Origin: Sphingopyxis sp. MSC1_008
GTDB taxonomy: Bacteria; Pseudomonadota; Alphaproteobacteria; Sphingomonadales; Sphingomonadaceae
Direction: 5' to 3'
DNA: 64,000 nt
Assembly (NCBI RefSeq): GCF_023197165.1
Contig: NZ_JALPRD010000009.1
Coordinates: 1-64,000 of the forward strand
Shown: positions 43,289 through 51,688 of the stretch, one piece after another
How the letters are laid out: each line of letters starts with the position of its first letter
Numbering within the stretch: the first letter of the stretch is position 1
The notes under the pieces: generated by a model
What the model saw: only the letters and a program-made list of their open reading frames with translations
The model's database searches: none
What the model was told of the DNA's origin: nothing
Program-made: the position numbers and the translations under genes

Positions 43289-44143
43289 ATGACTGCTTTA
43301 CGGCGAGTCCTGCCTAAAGTAGAATCTCCGGAGGAGATTTTGGATGTGATCGAAACCGGTGCGCTTTTTGAGATTGCCGTCGAAGGTTCCGGCGAAGACA
43401 AGGGCATGCCGGAATTCGATGCTTGGCGTCATGAGATTGGAGCGCTTGCCGAAATACTGGAAGCGATCGACGAGCAAATCCACAGCAAGGCCGTCATTAC
43501 TTGGCGGCTTGCCGATCTCCATCATTCCACCCCGACTATTGCGTTGCGCCCCGAATGGGACGCCGATTTCGGCCATAAACCTGCCGATGCTGTGATGAAC
43601 ATCTGGTTTTCCGCCGTCACGGACTTGAGGCGCGGGCGAGATCCCGAGGCACTGGGCGCGCGAGCGCTTGAAGCCGTGCGAAAAGCGCTGCGGCCAATCG
43701 GCAATAGTTTGCGGCTCGTGAACCTCAGTTATGAGGGCTTGGCCGACGTGCTAGACGTCCACGTCGCGGCGGCGTTATCCAGTATAAAGTTTAAGACAGA
43801 AGTCGCGGAAGAAGACTGGGAAGGCTCTTTAGACGAGCTAAACTTGCACAATGATAATCGCACATTCCGCCTTTACCCTGCCGTATCCCGGCGTTGGATC
43901 ACTTGCGAGTTTACGAAGGAGCAAGAGAGCCTGGTAAGGGACAATTTGCAGAATAAAGTTAGCGTATCTGGTGAGGCAATATATCGACCAAAGGAAATGA
44001 TTCCTCATAGAATTCGAGTGAAGCATATTGAACGGCTCGATGGCGGTGAGATTGAACCGCTAGACAAGTTCACTCATATGTATAGCGCCACCGAAACGGC
44101 GGATATTTTTGAAAGACTGTTTGAGCGTCGGAATGGCTGGTAA
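43289..44143 (+). CDS. Uncharacterised protein paired with a PIN protein
   Basis: A 284-residue protein of mixed alpha/beta character that I do not recognise. The N-terminal half is acidic and helical (ALAEILEAIDEQIHSKAVITW). The C-terminal half has charged strands (GEAIYRPKEMIPHRIRVKHI). No membrane segment or known catalytic motif is seen. Its 3' end overlaps the PIN-domain gene by 11 bases, so it is likely part of the same system, perhaps its antitoxin or DNA-binding partner. Confidence 0.65.
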   Translation: MTALRRVLPKVESPEEILDVIETGALFEIAVEGSGEDKGMPEFDAWRHEIGALAEILEAIDEQIHSKAVITWRLADLHHSTPTIALRPEWDADFGHKPADAVMNIWFSAVTDLRRGRDPEALGARALEAVRKALRPIGNSLRLVNLSYEGLADVLDVHVAAALSSIKFKTEVAEEDWEGSLDELNLHNDNRTFRLYPAVSRRWITCEFTKEQESLVRDNLQNKVSVSGEAIYRPKEMIPHRIRVKHIERLDGGEIEPLDKFTHMYSATETADIFERLFERRNGW

Positions 44144-44654
44144 GGAAAGTCTCAGCGTTTTTCTGGATACCAACGCCATCATTGCATGGGTTGGCAGAGA
44201 GGGCGATTCCGGGGTCTCCGCAATATCGGGCATCTTGAACGCACTCAGCGAGAAACGGATCAGGGCCGTGCTATCTCAGCTTACGAAGCTAGAGGTCTTA
44301 GAGTGCAAGCACGACGATACAATGGTTCGTGCCTGGCGCATGTTGCAAGCTCGACCCAACGTCGAGGTAATGGGCGTCACGAAACGCGTGATCGACACCG
44401 CATATGAGATTCGGAACCACTACCAGAGCATCAGAGAAAAAGACGCGAGTTCCAAAAAGCCGCCCCAACAGCCGGACTGTTTGTTGCTGGCGACCGCTAT
44501 TGTCGCCGGGGTCGATCATTTCGTGAGCTACGATGGCGGGAAGCGAGACCCCAAGCATCTCTCGCCCCTCGAACTGAATGGCATGATCGCAGGTCAGTGG
44601 AGCTTGAGCGTAATTCCTCCTGAAAATCTCAATATCAGTGGCCTGGACGTATGA
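44133..44654 (+). CDS. PIN-domain RNase-like protein
   Basis: A 173-residue PIN protein: Asp12 in FLDTNAIIAWV, Glu54 in TKLEVLE, Asp115 in PDCLLLATAI and the last acidic residue in VDHFVSYD. These four acidic positions bind Mg2+ in PIN RNases, most often VapC-like toxins. It is larger than typical VapC (about 130). The ATG at 44133 lies inside the end of the preceding gene; the longer frame from 44109 is less likely. A tiny gene follows with an ATGA overlap. Confidence 0.8.
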   Translation: MAGKESLSVFLDTNAIIAWVGREGDSGVSAISGILNALSEKRIRAVLSQLTKLEVLECKHDDTMVRAWRMLQARPNVEVMGVTKRVIDTAYEIRNHYQSIREKDASSKKPPQQPDCLLLATAIVAGVDHFVSYDGGKRDPKHLSPLELNGMIAGQWSLSVIPPENLNISGLDV

Positions 44655-44791
44655 CCGACAAAGACGTTTCCCAACTCGAAAAGTTCAAAACGGCCGCCCG
44701 CGAGCTAGAAGCGGACGAGGACGCGGCGCGTTGGGATGAGCGATTGAAGAAGATTGTGAAGCACAAGCCAGAGCCGGAAACGCCGGAGTGA
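44651..44791 (+). CDS. Small charged protein, 46 residues
   Basis: ATG at 44651 overlaps the PIN stop as ATGA. It encodes 46 residues: MTDKDVSQLEKFKTAARELE, then a D/E/R/K-rich helix and PEPETPE at the end. It has no known domain. The coupling and charged helical character make it a possible small antitoxin for the PIN protein. It is short and easily missed in automatic annotation. Confidence 0.65.
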   Translation: MTDKDVSQLEKFKTAARELEADEDAARWDERLKKIVKHKPEPETPE

Positions 44792-44800
44792 GGGGAACTT

Positions 44801-45277
44801 ATGAGAGTCGACGCGACTAACGAACCCAATGCTGTGATAAACGGCGTAAATGTTATCGGCAATTTCTTGGTTGCGACAGTAGATGTACCGCCGGACGTTA
44901 CTTCAATTCGCCTGTACGCGAATGCTTGGGGGAGTGCGCACGGGAACATCGACGATGGTGGGGACGCAGGCTTTCTCGATAAAATCATCGACGATGCTAA
45001 CAAGGTCATCGACGATATAAAGGACGCGTTTGCACCGAGCCAACCGGACCCGTACGACATTAAACGAGGTTACAGATCAGCTCATCTTTTCGTCTGGGTC
45101 AATGACGTGCCTATCATCTTTTCTAGGAAGCAGGATTGGGATTTCGGCAATTATAATCTTCTTTGCGATCAGCAAATTGAATTGCCGCCGCCGGGCACAC
45201 AGTTGAAGCTACGTGTAATGCACTCGAACAAAAGCGCGATACAAGACGGTTTTGAGGCGTTTTTGGAAATCAACTGA
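44801..45277 (+). CDS. Hypothetical beta-rich protein
   Basis: A 158-residue protein, AGGGGA 4 bases before the ATG, 9 bases after the preceding stop. It looks like a beta-sandwich (VINGVNVIGNFLVATVDVPP, later AHLFVWVNDVPIIFSRKQDW) interrupted by an Asp/Gly-rich insertion (DDGGDAGFLDKIIDDANKV). No signal peptide is seen. It belongs to the same plus-strand run as the PIN genes; function unknown. Confidence 0.6.
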   Translation: MRVDATNEPNAVINGVNVIGNFLVATVDVPPDVTSIRLYANAWGSAHGNIDDGGDAGFLDKIIDDANKVIDDIKDAFAPSQPDPYDIKRGYRSAHLFVWVNDVPIIFSRKQDWDFGNYNLLCDQQIELPPPGTQLKLRVMHSNKSAIQDGFEAFLEIN

Positions 45278-45434
45278 TAGCGGCAACCCTCAGTTGGTTG
45301 CTGAGCTGCCTATCTGGGTTTGCAGGGTATATAATCGCCAAACCGAATGGGCTCAGCTAGGGTCACGTGGGTAGGGAAATCGGCTCCTCCCAAGCTATAC
45401 CCCTTCCAGTTAGATCGGTTCGCAGATTGGACGG

Positions 45435-48400
45435 TTAGTCCACGGCTGGATCTCGCAGCTTTGAATACGCTTCCGAAGCCAGCCAGTTCGTTACCAAGCC
45501 TTGAAAGGCTTTGTCGTTCATGAAACGAGCGAAGATCTCTTCGTTCTGGTCCATCCGCTCGACGAACAAGGCTTCCAGAAGGTTCTGGAATAGCAGTTCG
45601 AATTTCTCACCGGGATTGGCGATCGCCGCCTGTCGAAGGCTCGCATCTGCCAAAGCGGCTTCGACAATCTGGTCGAAGAAGAGCTGATCGGCATTGTTGA
45701 AATCCGTACCGAAGCGTTCATTGACAACATCAATCAGCCGGGAAAGGGGAACCTGCTCCTCATGGGCAATTTTGGACCCAACAGAGGACGGCCCGTCGAG
45801 CTGCTTTGCTGTCCTTTCAGATAGGCTAATCGAGCCTTCGCTGACCTTTTGGAGACGATAATAATCCAGCCTGACCTCATCATCGAATTGGTAAGATGAA
45901 CTGCCCCCCTTTTTCGGCAGTTTTGCCGCTAGGTGGCGCAGGAAAACATACAACCGTTCCAGATCCGAATCTTGATAGGGAATGATCTGACTGAGGAACC
46001 CATACAGGCTGCAGAACGCGAGAATCTTCCCCCGCAGCACTTCGGCTTCCGCGGGATCGCTCTTAACGATTTCGGCAAAGCTGCTGATTGGGCGGTCGAT
46101 AATCGCATTCATCTTTTGATGATCTGCGGGACTCTGCCTCAGCTTTGGTTTGAAATAAATTGTCGAAAAATCTTCAATGTCCGCGCCTGAATAGATGCCG
46201 CTGGAATCCAGTTCACCTTTGATTTGATACATGCGGCTCGGATCAACTTCCTCACCAATTTCGGCGCCCTCATAATAGGTTTTGAAGGCTTCCTGAATGT
46301 CGTCCCGATCATTCACGAAATCGAGAATGAACGTGTCTTCTTTGAAAGGGTGGGTGCGGTTCAGGCGTGACAAGGTCTGGACTGCCTGAATGCCCGAGAG
46401 CCTGCGGTCCACATACATGGTGTGAAGGAGCGGCTGGTCGAAGCCGGTCTGATATTTTTCCGCGACGAGGAGGACCTGGTATTCCGACGTCGCAAAGACG
46501 TCCGGCAATTCTCGCTCGCGCACGCCCAGATTCATCGCTTCTTCGGTGTATGCAACGCCGGGCAGCTTATCGTCCTCAACAGCGCCTGAGAACGCAACGA
46601 GTGATTTTATCGCGTATCCTTTGGCCTTAATATAGGTATCGAAGCTCTGCTTGTAGCGCACCGCCTCCAGGCGTGATCCCGTCACGACCATTGCCTTGGC
46701 CCGCCCACCAACCTTGTGCTGGGTGGCCGCATGGAAATGCTCCACCATTACTTCGGTTTTCTGCGCGATATTGTGTGGGTGCAATTTCAGAAAGCGCGCC
46801 AACGCCAAGGCCGCTTTTTTCCGCACGACATTAGGGTCGTCATCACTGGACTTTAGCAGCCGAAAATAGGTCGCGTAAGTCGTGTAATGCTTGAGCACAT
46901 CGAGGATGAAACCCTCCTCAATGGCCTGCCGCATCGTATAACGGTGGGCGGCTTTGCCGCCCTTGCCGAACACGGCGAGGGTCTTGTGCTTGGGCGTGGC
47001 GGTGAAGGCAAAGAAGCTGATATTGGTCTGGCGTCCGCGCTTGGCCATGCTGCGGAACAGCTCATCCTCGCCGACATCATCGTTTTCCGCCCGATAGCGC
47101 TGGGCATCTTCGCGAAGTCGCTCCCCGCCAAGGACTTCCTTGAGGTCCGTTGCCGCTTCGCCCCCTTGAGAGCTGTGCGCCTCATCGATGATGACCGCGA
47201 AGCGCCGTGTCTTGAGCACCCCGTCGCCCGCCGAACCACGCTCCTCGGCGAGCCGGACGAGTTGCCGCGACACAAACGGAAACTTCTGCAAGGTCGTGAT
47301 GATGATTGGCACAGAACCTTCAAGAGCCTCTGCCAACTGCCGAGAATTATCGTCGATCTTCTGCACAACTCCGTGCTTGTGCTCGAACTGATAGATCGTG
47401 TCCTGCAACTGCTTGTCGAGCACGACGCGGTCCGTAATCACGACGACACTGTCAAACACGCGGTCGTTCGCATCATCGTGCAATGAGGCGAGACGGTGCG
47501 TCAGCCAGCCGATGGTGTTGCTCTTTCCGCTGCCAGCGGAATGCTCGATCAGATAATTGTGTCCGGGACCGTCCGTCTTTGCAGCGGCAACCAGATCGCG
47601 CACGGCTTCAAGCTGGTGATAGCGAGGGAAGATCAAAGTCTCTTTCCTAACCTTTCGCCCTGCCTCATCCCGCTTTTCCTCGGTCTGCAAATGCAAAAAC
47701 CGGGCTAGCAAATCGAGCAGGCTGTCCCGCTGCAATGCCTGTTCCCACAGGTAGGCGGTGCGATAGCTTTGGCCCTTCGGGTCGGACGGATTGCCCGCGC
47801 CGCCATTGTCCCCGCGATTGAACGGCAGGAAATGGGTGGCAGCGCCGGCAAGTCGCGTGGTCATGAACACGGCATCTGTATCAACCGCGAAATGCGCCAA
47901 AATCCGGCGCTTGAATTCAAAGATCGGCTCGCGCGGATCGCGATCATTGCGATATTGGCGAATGGCGGCCTCGACTGTCGAGCGCGTCATCGCGTTCTTG
48001 AGTTCGATCGACACTACCGGAATGCCGTTGACGCTGAGCACCAGATCCAGCTCGTTGTCATTCCTGACGGAGTAGCGAAGCTGGCGCGTGACGCTGACAA
48101 TGTTGGCTGCGTAGCGCGCTTCCAGTTCGGCATTCAGATCATGCGCTGCCTTGAAGGTCGCAACGCGCAAGGTCTTGCCATAGCACTTGAAGCCATGCCG
48201 CAGCGTCGCGAGCGAGCCATTGGCGTCGATCCACTTGACCAGATCGGCCAGCACCTGCGCGCCGGTTTTATCGCCGTGGAGCGCCTCCAGCGCCTTCCAT
48301 TCCTTCGGCTGGGTGGCGCGGATGAATTCGAGCGCAGCTTCCGGAAAGATGGCGGAAGCGCGGTCGAACTTCTCCGATGCGATTGAGGCATAGCCGTTCG

Positions 48401-48461
48401 CCAGCAGCACACCCTCGACGACGATCTCGAACGCTTCTTCGGTATGGCGGGCGGGGTTCAT
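45435..48461 (-). CDS. hsdR: Type I restriction endonuclease subunit R
   Basis: A 1008-residue HsdR. The N-terminal nuclease domain shows LDLVLSVNGIPVVSIELKN, a PD-(D/E)xK site. The translocase motor follows with Walker A HSAGSGKSNT, motif II IIDEAHSSQ, and later helicase motifs (TGSRLEAV; LLVAEKYQTGFDQPLL; QAVQTLSRLNRT). A C-terminal helical part binds HsdM. It translocates and cuts unmodified DNA. Its ATG overlaps the PtuB-like stop as ATGA, so it is the last gene of the hsdM-hsdS-ptuA-ptuB-hsdR operon. Confidence 0.95.
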   Translation of the reverse strand: MNPARHTEEAFEIVVEGVLLANGYASIASEKFDRASAIFPEAALEFIRATQPKEWKALEALHGDKTGAQVLADLVKWIDANGSLATLRHGFKCYGKTLRVATFKAAHDLNAELEARYAANIVSVTRQLRYSVRNDNELDLVLSVNGIPVVSIELKNAMTRSTVEAAIRQYRNDRDPREPIFEFKRRILAHFAVDTDAVFMTTRLAGAATHFLPFNRGDNGGAGNPSDPKGQSYRTAYLWEQALQRDSLLDLLARFLHLQTEEKRDEAGRKVRKETLIFPRYHQLEAVRDLVAAAKTDGPGHNYLIEHSAGSGKSNTIGWLTHRLASLHDDANDRVFDSVVVITDRVVLDKQLQDTIYQFEHKHGVVQKIDDNSRQLAEALEGSVPIIITTLQKFPFVSRQLVRLAEERGSAGDGVLKTRRFAVIIDEAHSSQGGEAATDLKEVLGGERLREDAQRYRAENDDVGEDELFRSMAKRGRQTNISFFAFTATPKHKTLAVFGKGGKAAHRYTMRQAIEEGFILDVLKHYTTYATYFRLLKSSDDDPNVVRKKAALALARFLKLHPHNIAQKTEVMVEHFHAATQHKVGGRAKAMVVTGSRLEAVRYKQSFDTYIKAKGYAIKSLVAFSGAVEDDKLPGVAYTEEAMNLGVRERELPDVFATSEYQVLLVAEKYQTGFDQPLLHTMYVDRRLSGIQAVQTLSRLNRTHPFKEDTFILDFVNDRDDIQEAFKTYYEGAEIGEEVDPSRMYQIKGELDSSGIYSGADIEDFSTIYFKPKLRQSPADHQKMNAIIDRPISSFAEIVKSDPAEAEVLRGKILAFCSLYGFLSQIIPYQDSDLERLYVFLRHLAAKLPKKGGSSSYQFDDEVRLDYYRLQKVSEGSISLSERTAKQLDGPSSVGSKIAHEEQVPLSRLIDVVNERFGTDFNNADQLFFDQIVEAALADASLRQAAIANPGEKFELLFQNLLEALFVERMDQNEEIFARFMNDKAFQGLVTNWLASEAYSKLRDPAVD

Positions 48462-49156
48462 GCCTTTTTCTTCTTCGCGCTAAGTTTCTGAATCCGTTCG
48501 ATGTGCTTTTCAAGAGCATTGATCAATACAAAGGAGAAAGGCTCAAGAGGGACTGCACCCGCGTCTTTTTGCTTCAAGTCTGCCATTCTTCGACGAGCAG
48601 CTTTTGGGTCAAGGGACGCTGTGCCCTTTTTGGGTGCTTGAAGGGTCCGATTTATTGCTTCGCGCCGGAACGCGACCAGAATACTGTGGTCCAGACCAAG
48701 GCGCTTAATCGTTTCCTTTGCGGCCGCATCCGCAGGGTTTGCTGGATGAATTTCGCCTCTAAAATTGTACGAAAAACGCGCTGTACATCCGCCTTGGAGT
48801 GGAGAAACAAAAAGCGCCAATTCCTGATCCGAAGGCCAGTTGTCTTTCAGATGAGCCCCGTATGGCAATTTTGGCGCATTCGGCGTCGGGACAGCCGCGA
48901 CAAGGTTGCGATAAGTAACGTCTTCTATGCCTTCGCAGTGAGCTTGTGGCTTCAGGTGCTCAATATGGCAGCTGTCGACATCAATCCTTCTTCCTGAGTA
49001 GGCACAAAGGCCTCCTTGTTCGGCAACGAGCGCCCCCCGAATAATCTTCCGCAATTCACCGCTCACAGAACCATAACCGCGATTCGGCCCGTTTTGATTA
49101 GCGGCAATCCATTCGGTCAACGCTGCGGGCGGCGCCTGCTTTTTAATCTGCCTCAT
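48458..49156 (-). CDS. ptuB: PtuB-like HNH endonuclease (TIGR02646 type)
   Basis: A 232-residue HNH protein of the family found in Septu and in some retron systems. The core is GGLCAYSGRRID (C51) and CHIEHLKPQAH (H64, H67), followed by YRNLVAAVP and a KDNWPS segment. The start overlaps the ATPase gene by 14 bases. With the upstream ATPase it forms the two-gene Septu pair. Reverse transcriptase and retron RNA are absent, so this is Septu rather than a retron. It sits between hsdS and hsdR. Confidence 0.85.
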   Translation of the reverse strand: MRQIKKQAPPAALTEWIAANQNGPNRGYGSVSGELRKIIRGALVAEQGGLCAYSGRRIDVDSCHIEHLKPQAHCEGIEDVTYRNLVAAVPTPNAPKLPYGAHLKDNWPSDQELALFVSPLQGGCTARFSYNFRGEIHPANPADAAAKETIKRLGLDHSILVAFRREAINRTLQAPKKGTASLDPKAARRRMADLKQKDAGAVPLEPFSFVLINALEKHIERIQKLSAKKKKA

Positions 49157-50411
49157 CGGCCAAGGCTTCGAGATTATTGATTGCTGCTTCGAGACCTACT
49201 GAGGTCGGGTCATCACCGTGTTGCAACGTTCGGAGAGCGGCGAGTTTCTCGCGCGCAAGCCCAAGGTCGGCTTCATCCAACGCTTCTTCAACGGCGTCGA
49301 TCGCTTCAAGAACGGGTGCGGGACGCGAAGGGGTCTCCATAATCTGTTCGAGGACGTAGTTCGTATCGAGCCCATACGCCTGACCACATTGCTGCGGGAC
49401 GATTCGTCCGTCTTCCTGCCTCAACAATATCAATTGTCCCGGCTGGGTTTCACCGATGATCTGCGGCGAATGACTGGAGGCAACAAATTGGCAAGCACGG
49501 AAGGTTTGGGTAAGCAGCCTGGGAATCTGCCGCTGCCAAGTGGGATGCATGTGCATGTCGAGTTCGTCGATCAGCACCACGGCCACGCCATCGCGTACCG
49601 GGTCGTCAAGTCCGGGATTGGCCTGTGACAGACGGCGGGCGAGATCGAGAGCCAGTGCCAGCATGCCGCGCTCCCCTTCAGAAAGGAAACGAACGTCCAG
49701 TTCTGTACCGCCCTTGGTGATGAGCAGGCGGGGTTTGTCGTCCTGGTTGACCGCCCGTAGGCCGGAGCAGGTCGGTAGAAACTGGGCGGCAGCGGATTTC
49801 AACGCATCAAGATGCATTCGCGTACGGGGCAATTCTTCGGCGAGAGCCTCCTGAGCCAGAACCCATGAAGCCATGTCCGCCAGATGCAGCGCGCGGACAT
49901 CGGAAAGTGCGTCGGCATGAGCTGCGGCCTGTCCACCTCGCGTCTGGCCGATTTTCGCCTGCGCATCGGTTGGATGGGAACGACGAATGCCGAAATAAAG
50001 ACCTACCGGCTGGCACTTCAACAGAACCAACCTTGGCCACGGTTGTGACATCTCTTCGCGTTCCGGCGTGTCGATTACCCCGTGCCGCACGGAACCTTCT
50101 TCGCCTTTGGCATAGCGTTCGCGGGGCACGTGCATCAGAAAATGGCGCGCTTCATCCCCAAACTGGAAGTCCGCCCGGACGGTAAGGGCCGTGCTGCCGA
50201 TCCGGATGTCGTTGCCGGAAAAGGCTAGCGGTCCGGCCCTGCTTGCCGTGAACTTGGGCATCACGCGCGACAGGGAAATCCGCAATGCCTCCAGCACGCT
50301 GCTCTTGCCCACGCCGTTGACTCCGACCAGCAGTGTGAATGACGGATCGAGATCGAACGAGGCATGTTCGAAGCCGCGCAGGTTGGTCACATCAAGCTTG
50401 GTGATCTTCAT
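49143..50411 (-). CDS. ptuA: PtuA-like AAA ATPase (Septu)
   Basis: A 422-residue SMC/OLD-like AAA ATPase. Walker A is GVNGVGKSS (30-38) after KITKLDVTNLRGFEHASFDL; an ABC-type signature FLSEGERGMLALALDLARRL follows, then Walker B VVLIDELDMHMHPTWQ and ASSHSPQII. Septu PtuA assembles with PtuB and degrades invader DNA on infection. The ATG at 50411 overlaps the hsdS stop as ATGA. The upstream extension of the frame is not coding. Confidence 0.88.
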   Translation of the reverse strand: MKITKLDVTNLRGFEHASFDLDPSFTLLVGVNGVGKSSVLEALRISLSRVMPKFTASRAGPLAFSGNDIRIGSTALTVRADFQFGDEARHFLMHVPRERYAKGEEGSVRHGVIDTPEREEMSQPWPRLVLLKCQPVGLYFGIRRSHPTDAQAKIGQTRGGQAAAHADALSDVRALHLADMASWVLAQEALAEELPRTRMHLDALKSAAAQFLPTCSGLRAVNQDDKPRLLITKGGTELDVRFLSEGERGMLALALDLARRLSQANPGLDDPVRDGVAVVLIDELDMHMHPTWQRQIPRLLTQTFRACQFVASSHSPQIIGETQPGQLILLRQEDGRIVPQQCGQAYGLDTNYVLEQIMETPSRPAPVLEAIDAVEEALDEADLGLAREKLAALRTLQHGDDPTSVGLEAAINNLEALADEAD

Positions 50412-51688
50412 GCGGCCTCCGGGATAGCAATCTGGCCGGTGACGGCGGCGGCGATCAGGGCGCTGCGGCGTTCTTTCAGCAAGGTGATGGAGCGTTCGGT
50501 GGCGGTTGCCAGCTTGTCGATTTTCACGCGCTCTACATTCAGGTGCGTAAGAATTTGCCGCTGCTCCTCCAGCGGAGGATAGGGAAACCACAGCGCAAGA
50601 AAATTTTGAGAATACAGGCGCAAAAATCCTTGCGATCCAGTTCCGAGACCGGTTGATTCAGACCGGAAGACGGCTTGGAGCAATGTCGTTTTGAACAGTT
50701 CCACATAGTAATCGCATTCAATGGCCGTGCTTGGCACGAATACGGCATAGTCGGGGCTGACCAGACCATATTCTGGCGCAATGGCGATCAGCCCAGTTGC
50801 CGCTCGCATACGATTGACGACCAGTTCGCCTTGCCGCGCGATTTTGTATCCAACTAATTCTTCGGGCAAAGTTTTTTTCTCTGAAACATCATTATGCGGC
50901 ACCAGGCCGCGCTCCATCCGCAAGGAAAAAAGCGTCTCCTCGCCAGTTGTGCTCCGAACGTCGCGCTCTTCGAAAAGCCATTTGCTGCGGCGGACCTCCC
51001 AATGCGCCGGAATATCGCCGAGCCACTCGACGCCGGAGGGGCGCAAGGTAACGGAGCGGTCCAGCCCGCGCATGACCGCCCCTGCCACCAGCGTCCGCCG
51101 CTTTTCCGCCAGCAGGCCCAACAGCTTCTGCTTGGACTCGATCAGGGTGTCCACGACCGCGAGTTCGCTATCGAGAAATTGCAGTATCAGCGCCTGCTGA
51201 GACAACGGCGGCACTGCAATCTCAGTGGAGGCCATTTCATCGGCATCGAGGCTTTCGACCGTCGCCCCTTCTTTGCTCCAAACGCTCAAAAGCTGACGTT
51301 GATAGCCTTCGATAAACCTCGCCAGATACCTTGGAGAGATTGTGTCGCCACAGATGAGTGCGCGCATGTCTTGGTTCAGACTAACTGGAACCATGTTAAC
51401 GGCGACTGGAATAGAGTGCCTCAGGATTCCGGAGCGGACAACAACCAAAACCGCATGAGGATCGACCAGATTTGTAGCACTTGATTGCAGACCCTCCTCT
51501 GTGATGCAGTCCTCGGTTTGGAATATCTCCGACTTTTTCATGTCCTTCGGCGAAACCCATGGAATGTCGCCATCCCAGAATTCCGGTTTAGATTTATCTG
51601 GTGTTCCGCCCCCGATCACGGTCGTCAGGTAGCGAAGCTTCTTGACCTCCCAACTGTTCGGAAGCGGCTGGCTGACAACGGCGCTCAC
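50408..51688 (-). CDS. hsdS: Type I restriction specificity subunit S
   Basis: A 426-residue HsdS with two target-recognition domains, each followed by a conserved helix: TRD1 from LPNSWEVKKLRYLTTVIGGG to PPLSQQALILQFLDSELAVV, TRD2 from WLGDIPAHWEVRRSKWLF to PPLEEQRQILTHLN. The repeat symmetry is typical and sets a bipartite DNA target. The 3' end is overlapped by ptuA, and its ATG overlaps the hsdM stop. No frameshift is seen, so it should be active. Confidence 0.94.
   Translation of the reverse strand: MSAVVSQPLPNSWEVKKLRYLTTVIGGGTPDKSKPEFWDGDIPWVSPKDMKKSEIFQTEDCITEEGLQSSATNLVDPHAVLVVVRSGILRHSIPVAVNMVPVSLNQDMRALICGDTISPRYLARFIEGYQRQLLSVWSKEGATVESLDADEMASTEIAVPPLSQQALILQFLDSELAVVDTLIESKQKLLGLLAEKRRTLVAGAVMRGLDRSVTLRPSGVEWLGDIPAHWEVRRSKWLFEERDVRSTTGEETLFSLRMERGLVPHNDVSEKKTLPEELVGYKIARQGELVVNRMRAATGLIAIAPEYGLVSPDYAVFVPSTAIECDYYVELFKTTLLQAVFRSESTGLGTGSQGFLRLYSQNFLALWFPYPPLEEQRQILTHLNVERVKIDKLATATERSITLLKERRSALIAAAVTGQIAIPEAA

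Noticed and set aside
48458..50411. Retron assignment for the HNH/ATPase pair
   Set aside because: No reverse transcriptase gene or msr/msd-like RNA is next to them, so Septu fits better.
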